NCBI GenBank assembly: GCA_026645575.1
Contig: JAPKMW010000122.1
Coordinates: forward strand, 1-29,661
Length of the DNA stretch: 29,661 bases
Source: Caldilineaceae bacterium
Lineage (GTDB): Bacteria > Chloroflexota > Anaerolineae > Caldilineales > Caldilineaceae
Direction of reading: 5' to 3'
In this document: piece by piece, positions 15,301 through 21,516 of the stretch
How the letters are laid out: each line of letters opens with the position of its first letter
How positions within the stretch are numbered: the first letter of the stretch is position 1
Translations under genes and position numbers: made by a program
The notes under the pieces: generated by a model
Seen by the model: only the letters and a program-made list of their open reading frames with translations
Told to the model about the DNA's origin: nothing
The model's database searches: none

Positions 15301-18300
15301 CAACCCAAACAGCGTCAGAGCGGACCCTTCCGGTGACAGTCGAGTCCACCCAAACCGACATCCTCACGGTGGTGCGGGAGACGGTGGCGGCGAAGATTGA
15401 GTTGCCGTTGGACGCGGTGGGTGAGCAGGATCGGTTGTTGAGCGACCTGCACATTAACTCGATTGCAGTGACGCAGATTGTGGCGGCAGCGGCGCGACGG
15501 TTGGGGATTGCCACACCAATGGCGCCGACGGAATTTGCAACCCTCACGGTGGCGGATGTGGCGGAGAGTCTCAAGGCGATGGCGCAGCAGGGTGAATCAG
15601 TGGAAGAAGCGCACATGCCCGCCGGCGTCGAAAGTTGGGTGCGCTGCTTTACGGTGGACTGGGTGGCCCGTCCCCGCCCGCAACGGCAGGTGCGCAAAGG
15701 CAAAGTCTGGCAGGTGATCACAGCGGCGGATTATCCGTTAGCGGCAGCCATGCAAAGCGCTTTTGCCGCCGCGGGTGGTGGGGGCATTGTGCTTTGTCTG
15801 CCGCCGACGACCGATGAAACGCAGGTGGGATTGCTCTTGCAAGCGGCCCGCCAGGTGTTGGCCGAAACAGAACACCCTCGTTTTATCGTGGTGCAACATA
15901 CCGCGGGGGGTAACAACGGTGGCGCCGCGCTGGCGCGCACCCTGCACCTGGAAGCGCCCCACATTGCGGTCGGTGTGGTCGATCTGCCGCTGGATCATTC
16001 AAAAACCGTCGAATGGGCCGTAGCCGAAGCGCTGGCCACCACCACCGGCTTTACCGAAGCCCACTATGACGCAGAAGGTCGTCGCTGGGAGCCGGTGTTG
16101 CGGCTGCTTGAGGATGACAAGATGACAGGAGGACAAGATGACAAGATGATCAGAGGATTGCCAGTCATCGGGTCATCCACTGATCCGGTCATCCGGTCAT
16201 CCGGTCATCCGGTCATCTTGTCACCCCTCGGCCCCGCCGACCTCCTTCTCGTCACCGGCGGCGGCAAGGGGATTACGGCGGAGTGTGCGTTGGCACTGGC
16301 CGAGACGACGGGGGTGAGGTTGGCGCTCTTTGGTCGGTCGCAGCCCCAAGCGGATGCGGAATTGATGACCAATTTGACTCGGCTGACCGAAGCGGGGGTG
16401 ACTTTTCACTATCACGCCGTGGATGTGAGTGATGCCGCGGCGGTGCGGACGGCGGTGCAGGCGACGGAAGCGGCGTTGGGGCCAATCACGGCGTTGCTGC
16501 ATGGGGCGGCGCGCAATGCCCCCCAAGGGCTACGTAACCTGAGCGAGGTCGATTTCCAACGCACGCTGGCCCCCAAGGTGATGGGGTTGCGCCATCTGTT
16601 GGCGGCGCTCGACCCGGCCAAGCTGCGGCTGATTGTCGGCTTTGGCTCGATTATTGCCCGGCTGGGGCTGGCGGGCGAAGCGGATTATGCCGTGGCGAAC
16701 GACTGGATGGCGGCCCTGTTGCAACGTCACCAGGCCGCTTATCCCCACTGCCGCACGCTGACCATTGATTGGTCGGTTTGGGCGGGGGCGGGCATGGGTG
16801 AACGACTGGGGACGCTCGACGGTCTGATGCGCCAGGGGATTACCCCCATTCCGCTCGATCAGGGCGTGACTGTGTTGCAACAGTTGCTGGCGCAGATCGA
16901 CCACCTGCCGCCGGCAGTCGTCGTGGCGGGGCGCTATGGGATGCCGACCACCTTGCGCGTGGAGCAGCCCAAACTGCCTTTCCAGCGTTTCCTGGAGCAG
17001 GTGCGCGTCCATGTGCCGGGGGTCGAGTTGGTGGTGGACGCCACCCTCTCCGGTGAGAATGACCCTTATCTGGATGACCATGTTTTCCGGGGCGACCGGC
17101 TCTTCCTAGCCGTGCTGGGGCTGGAAGCGATGGCGCAAGTAGCGATGGCGTTGACCGGCGCCACCACACCGCCCAGCTTTGAACAAGTGCAATTCCACCG
17201 CCCCATTGTCGTGCCGCCGGGCAGCGAAGTCACCATGCGATTGGCGGCGTTGCGGCAGGAGAATGGCGACGTGGCGGTCGTTTTGCGTAGCGCCGAAACC
17301 GGCTTTCAGGCTGATCACTTCCAGGCCATCTGTCGCTTTGGCGAGCCGGTATTGAACGGCAGTGAAAGCAAAAACGCGTTGGCGGCTTTCCCGTTGCTCC
17401 AGCTCGACCCCGGTCAGGAACTGTACGAACAACTCTTCTTTCACAAGGGGCGCTTCCGCCGGGTGCAGGGCTATCGTCAGGTGGTGGCCCAGGCGATGGT
17501 AGCCGAACTGTCACCAGCGAACGGGCAGCCGTGGTTTGGGCGCTACCTGCCCCAGGAAGTGGTCTTGGGTGATCCGGGCGCACGCGACGCAACCATTCAT
17601 GCCATCCAGGTCTGTGTCCCGCTGGGGACGCTCCTGCCCATGGGGGTAGAGCGGATTGTGATCGCTGCGAATGTCCCACCCGGCCCGCGCTTTGTCCAGG
17701 CGGTGGAACGGCCGGCAGCAGCCACGGCGGAGACGCTGATCTTTGACGTTACGGTCGTTGATGAGGCGGGGAAGCCAATGGAACAGTGGCAAGGGTTGAA
17801 ACTCAAACGGATGGATGGTACAGCCTATGAGGGGCCGTGGTCGCCGCCGGTCTTGGGGGCTTATCTCGAACGACGGCTGCAAACCTTGGTGGCGGCGCCG
17901 GCGCCGCGGATCGCCCTGGTGTGCGGGCCGGCGACAACGGTTGACGAACGGCAAGCGCGCAGCACCGAAGCGATGCAACGGGCTATGGGCCAAGCGCTGA
18001 CGATCCGACGCCGCGCCGACGGCAAACCGACCACGCGCGGCCAGTGGAACCTCTCGGCGGCCCATTGTGGGGCGATGGCGCTGGGGGTGGCTGTCCCTAA
18101 AACGCGCGGGGCGTTGGGCTGTGATCTGGAAAGCGTGACCACGCGCAGCCGGACGGGTTGGCAGGATCTGCTGGGTGAGGCGCGACTACCCTTGGCGGAT
18201 CTTGTAGCAAGCGATAGCGGCGACGCCTTTGATGTGGCCGCCACCAGGGTGTGGAGTGCGCTGGAAGCCCTCAAGAAAGCCGGAGCCGCGCTGGACATGC

Positions 18301-18434
18301 CGTTGACGCTGGCCGATGCCACGCCGGATCGCTGGGTGATCTTCACCGCCGGCGCTCACCGCATCGCCACCTATGTCGCCCAAGTGCAGGGGGTCGCTGA
18401 ACCGGTGGTCGCCGCCGTCACCGTGGGTGGGTAA
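12363..18434 (+). CDS. pksE: Enediyne iterative type I polyketide synthase PksE (KS-AT-ACP-KR-DH-PPTase)
   Basis: This 2023-residue megasynthase should build the linear C15 polyene precursor of an enediyne. KS (about 15-470) has Cys225 in DGACASS, His358 in HGTGT and His403 in GGIGHTKAAAG. AT (about 605-900) has Ser679 in GHSLGE and the SHAFHS motif (781-784). A non-canonical ACP carries Ser1033 in DLHINSIAV, the form typical of PksE. KR has TGGGKGI (1298-1304), Ser1429, Tyr1442 and Asn1446. DH has His1573 and Gly1577, but Leu1582 replaces the usual Pro of HxxxGxxxxP. The C-terminal PPTase has CDLE (Asp1921) and WSALEALKK, where Leu1967 replaces the usual Lys. Repeat-encoded inserts sit at about 934-976 and 1250-1288; without them length is near 1940, the family norm. 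ATG overlaps the unbU stop, after AGGAGG. Confidence 0.96.
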   Translation: MTPVTTSTLSTAVVPPAIAIVGMACRYPDANSPGEFWENILSQRRAFRRIPDERLRLADYYSADRAAGDHIYITQAALLKDYVFDRTKFRVAGDTYRQSDLTHWLALDVADQALQDAGFVNGAGLPRERTGVLLGNTLTGEFSRANLMRGRWPYVRRVMEAALTQLGWEAEQRYEFLVTVEDLYKAPFPAVGTETLAGGLSNTIAGRICNHFDLKGGGYTVDGACASSLLAVATACTALTSGDLAVALAGGVDLSLDPFELVGFARNGALAPDQMRVYDRRSAGFWPGEGCGFVVLMRHADALAQRRRIYALIRGWGISSDGNGGITRPEVEGQLLAVQRAYDRAGFGAESVTYFEGHGTGTAVGDATELRTVMRARQAGLTQAPDACQRPAYISSVKGGIGHTKAAAGVAGLIKTTLALHHQLLPPTAGHEEAHPELATTADNGQPLLQVTTVGQRWPEQRALRAGVSAMGFGGINAHVALEGVATRRRKGLDPQEERLLASPQDTELFLLGGQNSVELQQQVTQLLGYAERLALAELIDLAAELAHRLPLAPVRAAVVAATPGELADRLRLLATWLAADLAEKLDPDKGVFLSRRTTAPRIGYLFPGQGTRVYLDGGLWERRFPAVRELYAAADLHQYGYQGVETAVAQPAVMTAAAAGLTLLDQLGIEADVALGHSLGELAALHWAGAFDEAALLRIAAVRGKAMMDLDGDGGRTGAMAMIGAGQHQVRTLVNGEAVAIACLNAPQQTVIAGRTLEVARVIGRAQMQGIEARAVAVSHAFHSPLVAAAAAPLATYLAQEPLRPLAAPVISTVTGAPLPTDVDLIDLLTRQITDPVRFTDAITTAAQAVDLFLEVGPGQTLTQLAAASVDTPTIALDAGGASVRGLLLATGAVYALGANIRQDALFRDRFYRSFDLNWQGSFLVNPCELAPTPPGWGGSQTPPQPSPAWGGSSGLADEITVPPPNWGRLGGGEGSSLPTQTASERTLPVTVESTQTDILTVVRETVAAKIELPLDAVGEQDRLLSDLHINSIAVTQIVAAAARRLGIATPMAPTEFATLTVADVAESLKAMAQQGESVEEAHMPAGVESWVRCFTVDWVARPRPQRQVRKGKVWQVITAADYPLAAAMQSAFAAAGGGGIVLCLPPTTDETQVGLLLQAARQVLAETEHPRFIVVQHTAGGNNGGAALARTLHLEAPHIAVGVVDLPLDHSKTVEWAVAEALATTTGFTEAHYDAEGRRWEPVLRLLEDDKMTGGQDDKMIRGLPVIGSSTDPVIRSSGHPVILSPLGPADLLLVTGGGKGITAECALALAETTGVRLALFGRSQPQADAELMTNLTRLTEAGVTFHYHAVDVSDAAAVRTAVQATEAALGPITALLHGAARNAPQGLRNLSEVDFQRTLAPKVMGLRHLLAALDPAKLRLIVGFGSIIARLGLAGEADYAVANDWMAALLQRHQAAYPHCRTLTIDWSVWAGAGMGERLGTLDGLMRQGITPIPLDQGVTVLQQLLAQIDHLPPAVVVAGRYGMPTTLRVEQPKLPFQRFLEQVRVHVPGVELVVDATLSGENDPYLDDHVFRGDRLFLAVLGLEAMAQVAMALTGATTPPSFEQVQFHRPIVVPPGSEVTMRLAALRQENGDVAVVLRSAETGFQADHFQAICRFGEPVLNGSESKNALAAFPLLQLDPGQELYEQLFFHKGRFRRVQGYRQVVAQAMVAELSPANGQPWFGRYLPQEVVLGDPGARDATIHAIQVCVPLGTLLPMGVERIVIAANVPPGPRFVQAVERPAAATAETLIFDVTVVDEAGKPMEQWQGLKLKRMDGTAYEGPWSPPVLGAYLERRLQTLVAAPAPRIALVCGPATTVDERQARSTEAMQRAMGQALTIRRRADGKPTTRGQWNLSAAHCGAMALGVAVPKTRGALGCDLESVTTRSRTGWQDLLGEARLPLADLVASDSGDAFDVAATRVWSALEALKKAGAALDMPLTLADATPDRWVIFTAGAHRIATYVAQVQGVAEPVVAAVTVGG
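15163..15290. repeat. Palindromic repeat block inserted in frame within pksE (AT-ACP linker)
   Basis: Two strong hairpins lie here: CCCTCCCCA-GCT-TGGGGAGGG (15201-15221) and CCTCCCCCA-AAC-TGGGGGAGG (15252-15272), with further half-copies (15163-15186, 15274-15284). This is the style of dispersed intergenic palindromes, yet here it is read as protein, giving a Pro/Gly/Trp-rich stretch (about residues 934-976) between AT and ACP. No stop codon or frame change results. Confidence 0.85.
16111..16225. repeat. Inverted and 8-bp tandem repeat block inserted in frame within pksE (before KR)
   Basis: TGACAAGATGAC (16115-16126) pairs perfectly with GTCATCTTGTCA (16212-16223). Inside the right half, the octamer GGTCATCC occurs in tandem at 16187, 16195, 16203 and, with one change, 16211, with an extra copy at 16171. 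ACAAGATGAC recurs in the left half. It encodes a low-complexity stretch (about 1250-1288) just before the KR nucleotide-binding motif. Confidence 0.85.
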
Positions 18435-18439
18435 GCTCG

Positions 18440-18529
18440 TTCCACGCTCCGCGTGGAATGCAAATTGGGGCGCTCCGCGCCCTGGACGCAGCGCGTCCTA
18501 CCGGGGTTCCCATGCTCCGCGTGGGAACC
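18440..18529. repeat. Array of four GC-rich hairpins between pksE and thioesterase gene
   Basis: Four consecutive palindromes with 3-nt loops: TTCCACGC-TCC-GCGTGGAA (18440-18458), GGGCGC-TCC-GCGCCC (18468-18482), GGACGC-AGC-GCGTCC (18484-18498) and GGTTCCCATGC-TCC-GCGTGGGAACC (18505-18529, one wobble pair). Three share the loop TCC and all have GC at the top of the stem. No T-run follows. They lie between the PKS stop and the ribosome site of the next gene and could pause polymerase or stabilise the upstream mRNA. Confidence 0.85.
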
Positions 18530-18543
18530 AGGAAGAAGGAATA

Positions 18544-18969
18544 ATGATGCAATCCTATTTTGAATACCGGCATACGGTGGGTTTTGCCGAGACGAATTTG
18601 GTGGGCAATGTCTATTTTACCCACTATCTCAGTTGGCAGGGGCGTTGCCGGGAGCTGTTCTTACTCGAAAATGCCCCTGACGTATTGGCAGAGTTGCAAC
18701 GGGGATTAGCGCTGGTGACGGTGCGCGTCTCCTGTGAGTTTCTGCATGAACTGGTTGCCTTTGATCAGGTGGCGGTGCGGATGCGGCTCACTGCTCATGC
18801 CCAAAATCGGGCGACCATGAGCTTTGAGTATTGGCGAATTAACAATGACGGCGAGGAGTTGGTGGCGCGCGGTGAGCAGCAGGTCGCCGCCATGCGCCGC
18901 CAAGGGGAGAGCATGGCGCCAACCCCCTTTCCGCCGACGATGCAGGCCGCGTTGGCACAGATGCGCTAG
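18544..18969 (+). CDS. tebC: Enediyne thioesterase TEBC/E10 (hotdog fold)
   Basis: A 141-residue hotdog thioesterase that in enediyne pathways releases the polyene from PksE. The signature is unmistakable: FAETNLVGNVYFTHYLSWQG, then RCRELFLLENAPDVLAEL, very close to CalE7/SgcE10. The usual catalytic Asp of 4HBT enzymes (TDxxGxV) is Asn18 here, as in the enediyne subgroup, where substrate binding rather than an acidic side chain is thought to drive hydrolysis. I placed the start at 18544 (ATGATG; 18547 is equally possible) after GAAGGA. The longer in-frame start at 18373 would read through the hairpin array and is rejected. The gene is separated from pksE by about 110 bp of hairpins, so its expression may differ from that of the PKS. 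Confidence 0.94.
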   Translation: MMQSYFEYRHTVGFAETNLVGNVYFTHYLSWQGRCRELFLLENAPDVLAELQRGLALVTVRVSCEFLHELVAFDQVAVRMRLTAHAQNRATMSFEYWRINNDGEELVARGEQQVAAMRRQGESMAPTPFPPTMQAALAQMR

Positions 18970-19030
18970 GTTCTTTAGGTAAGCTGCCATGACAAAAGTT
19001 CTATAACGCTGTACGTAAGGAGGAGCAACA

Positions 19031-20449
19031 ATGGGTACACTTGTCGAAGGATTACCAGCCTGGTTGTCGGCTTATTGGGTTGGGGTGACTGTCCTACGGT
19101 TAGCGTTGATGGTCTATGTCCTCGCTTGGCTGGGGCGTATGCGGGATGAGCGATCAACGCCGAGCCAGCAGCGCGCCGTATGGGTGTCGGCCATTGCCCT
19201 AACAGGTTGGGTTGGCGCTGCCCTCTATCTGGGCAACCGTAACGTTTTTCGCATTCATGAAGATGTTGTGCTGCCGCCGCCGATTGCCGCTGGTGCAGTG
19301 GTTCCCATTCTGGTTGGCTTTCTCGCCTTTCAATACTGGGAACCGTTCCGGCGCCTGGTCTTTCGGCTACCCCAGCATTGGCTGATCGCCTTGCAGGTCT
19401 ATCGTATTACCGGCGGCGTCTTTTTGGTGGTTTACAGCATGGGGTTGATTCCCGGCGTTTTTGCGCTGACTTCCGGGCTGGGCGATCTGATCACTGGTTT
19501 GCTGGCCATCCCTGTCGCCTATTTCTGCTACAAGCAGACTCCCTGGGCCAACAAAGTGGCGGTGGGCTGGAACTATCTGGGCTTGGTCGAGTTGATCATC
19601 CTGATTCCTTTTGGGCTGTTGTCTTCACCCAGCCCAATTCAAACCCTGGCCTTGGATCAGCCGAACCTGGTCACCAGCACCTGGCCTTCGGTCCTAGCGC
19701 CGACCTTTCATGTACCGCTGGGCATTCTCTTGCATATCTTCTCGCTGGCCATGCTGCGTGGCGAATCATCGACGCGGCTTCAGGCAACGCCGCGCAAGAT
19801 TGGTTGGCAACTGATGGTCGCAGGCGCGATCACGGTCTTTGCCTATGCCATGCTCTTTTATGTGTTGACGCCGCTGTTGACAACGAAAGGGTTCGCCTAC
19901 CAAGTCTATCCGGGATTGGGGCAGATTTTGCAGAATCACCCGTGGGGGCTGTATATCCATATTGTCCCGTCCATGCTGGCGCTGGTGCTAGGGCCGTTTC
20001 AGTTTCATCAGGGCGTACGCGACCGTCATCGCACCCTCCATCGCGCCCTGGGACGCACCTATCTGACCAGCATTGTTATCGGCGGGTTGGGCGCGTTGTA
20101 TATTGCCCAATTCTCCTTTGCCGGGATCGGGTCGCGACTGGGCTTTAGTGTGCAAGCGGTGCTGTTGCTCTTCACCGGCTATATGGCCTACACACACATT
20201 CGCCGCCGTGAAATTCAAACTCATCGTGAGTGGATGATGCGCAACTACGCCCTGATCTTTGCTGCGGTGACGTTGCGCATCTACATTCGCACGTTCTTTG
20301 CATTGGGCTATGAGTTGCCCGATTTTCATGTTCTCAACGCCTGGCTCTGTTGGGCGCCGAATCTGCTCTTTGTCGAGTGGCTGATCCGGCGCGGGCGCAG
20401 CCGATTGATGACGCCGCAGCCGGTGCAGGCGACAGGTGCCGCCGATTAA
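19031..20449 (+). CDS. DUF2306-type membrane protein with N-terminal membrane domain
   Basis: A 472-residue polytopic membrane protein of about 12 helices. The C-terminal half (about 265-450) matches DUF2306 (YozB-like) proteins: HIVPSMLALVLGPFQF, RHRTLHRALGRTYL, and REIQTHREWMMRNYALIFAA-VTLR, with conserved His/Arg residues that may hold a heme or quinone. The N-terminal half (about 10-250) is a separate five-to-six-helix membrane domain of unknown role, so this looks like a fusion. ATG follows a very strong AAGGAGGAG. It lies 61 bp after tebC on the same strand; TATAAC (19002-19007) could be a -10 but lacks a -35. No standard enediyne gene matches it. Its place may be accidental or may reflect a membrane redox or protective function. 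Confidence 0.75.
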   Translation: MGTLVEGLPAWLSAYWVGVTVLRLALMVYVLAWLGRMRDERSTPSQQRAVWVSAIALTGWVGAALYLGNRNVFRIHEDVVLPPPIAAGAVVPILVGFLAFQYWEPFRRLVFRLPQHWLIALQVYRITGGVFLVVYSMGLIPGVFALTSGLGDLITGLLAIPVAYFCYKQTPWANKVAVGWNYLGLVELIILIPFGLLSSPSPIQTLALDQPNLVTSTWPSVLAPTFHVPLGILLHIFSLAMLRGESSTRLQATPRKIGWQLMVAGAITVFAYAMLFYVLTPLLTTKGFAYQVYPGLGQILQNHPWGLYIHIVPSMLALVLGPFQFHQGVRDRHRTLHRALGRTYLTSIVIGGLGALYIAQFSFAGIGSRLGFSVQAVLLLFTGYMAYTHIRRREIQTHREWMMRNYALIFAAVTLRIYIRTFFALGYELPDFHVLNAWLCWAPNLLFVEWLIRRGRSRLMTPQPVQATGAAD

Positions 20450-20462
20450 GGGGAAGAACGTT

Positions 20463-20915
20463 ATGGAGATTGTTACCAATATCCTGATTGCCATCCACAC
20501 GGTCAGCGCGGCGATGTGGGTGGGGGCGGTCTTTATGGGGGCATTTATTGATCCGCCGGCGTTGCGCCAAAGCGCCACGTCGCCGGAATTTCTGGTGAAT
20601 TTTATCATTGCCCAGGCTATCCAGATCTTCCGCTGGGTCTACTTGTCCATGAGTACGATCCTGGTGACGGGGTTGCTATTGATCTGGTTGCACCCGCCCC
20701 AGAGCGCGTTTCAGGTGACACTACTGGCGCTCAAGGGGGCGACCCTGGCGGTTATGGTCGGCAACACGATCTATGGCTCAATCGTCACCTGGCCTAAGAT
20801 CCAGTTTGCCGATCCGGATGAGGTGCCTGCTCTCTGGCAGCCGTACAAGATTCGTGCCTACATCACCTTTGGCTGTGGTGTGTTAGGCTTTATTCTGGGT
20901 GTCATGGCGCGTTAA
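20463..20915 (+). CDS. CopD/DUF2269-like four-helix membrane protein
   Basis: A 150-residue membrane protein with four predicted helices (about 3-24, 55-78, 85-107, 128-148). The opening IAIHTVSAAMWVGAVFMGAF, with His11 and Trp18-Val-Gly, and the late TFGCGVLGFILGV segment resemble the CopD/YozB/DUF2269 group of small heme- or copper-linked membrane proteins. I chose ATG 20463, with AAGGGGAAG upstream, over an in-frame start at 20436 inside the preceding gene. It is 13 bp after the DUF2306 gene and 16 bp before the flavin reductase gene, so the three form an operon. Function unknown; the His-bearing helices make a role in membrane electron transfer plausible but unproven. Confidence 0.75.
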   Translation: MEIVTNILIAIHTVSAAMWVGAVFMGAFIDPPALRQSATSPEFLVNFIIAQAIQIFRWVYLSMSTILVTGLLLIWLHPPQSAFQVTLLALKGATLAVMVGNTIYGSIVTWPKIQFADPDEVPALWQPYKIRAYITFGCGVLGFILGVMAR

Positions 20916-20931
20916 TCAGAAAGAGGAAACC

Positions 20932-21444
20932 ATGTCAATCGATTCCACTATTTTCAAAGGCGTCATGTCCCGTTTTGCGTCGGGCGTGACGATTGTGACA
21001 GTACAACACAACGGCCAACGCCACGGCCTGACGGCCAGCTCTTTCAGCAGTTTAAGTCTGGACCCGCCGCTGGTATTGGTCTGTGTCGGCAAACATGCCT
21101 ATTCGCATGGGCTGATTGAGCAAAGCCGGGCCTTTGCCGTCAACATTTTGAGTCAGGCACAACAGGAATGGGGCGCACGTTTTGCCAATCCGAAAATCAT
21201 CGACCGCTTCGCTGGTATTCCCTACAACGAAGCGGTCACCGGCAGCCCAATCCTATCCGGTTCACTAGCTTGGGTCGATTGCACGCTACACCAAGCCCAT
21301 GATGCGGGCGATCATACGATCTTTGTTGGCAAAGTGGTGGCCGGCGGTGTGGTGCCAACGGAACAATTGGCGACCATGCCACCGCTGCTCTACTACAACC
21401 GTGATTGGCGGACGGTAGCGCTAGCGCCGATAATGGCGACTTAG
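20932..21444 (+). CDS. Flavin reductase domain protein (HpaC/SgcE6-like)
   Basis: A 170-residue NAD(P)H:flavin oxidoreductase of the flavin_reduct family, which supplies FMNH2 or FADH2 to a partner monooxygenase. The sequence shows FKGVMSRFASGVTIVTV, GLTASSFSSLSLDPPLVLVC (flavin-binding loop), AFAVNILSQAQQ, and the C-terminal DHTIFVGKVVAGG and PPLLYYNRDWRTV. Enediyne clusters often encode such a reductase (E6) serving a tailoring monooxygenase, so this gene may be part of the pathway; however, no partner monooxygenase is visible in the window. ATG 20932 follows AGAGGAAA, 16 bp after the CopD-like gene. It is the last gene of the plus-strand run; the next gene is convergent. Confidence 0.88.
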   Translation: MSIDSTIFKGVMSRFASGVTIVTVQHNGQRHGLTASSFSSLSLDPPLVLVCVGKHAYSHGLIEQSRAFAVNILSQAQQEWGARFANPKIIDRFAGIPYNEAVTGSPILSGSLAWVDCTLHQAHDAGDHTIFVGKVVAGGVVPTEQLATMPPLLYYNRDWRTVALAPIMAT

Positions 21445-21516
21445 TCCTCACGACACCGGGTAACGGACAAAATCATTGGGCGCATAGAACCAAGCGCTGT
21501 GGCATAGATAGGGCCA

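Noticed and set aside
16171..16218. CRISPR-like array of GGTCATCC units
   Set aside because: Units are 8 bp with no spacers and lie within the pksE coding frame; this is a tandem repeat.
12363..18434. Polyunsaturated fatty acid synthase or ordinary modular PKS
   Set aside because: A single ACP, the DLHxNSI-type ACP motif, the C-terminal PPTase and the UnbL/V/U and TEBC neighbours point to PksE.
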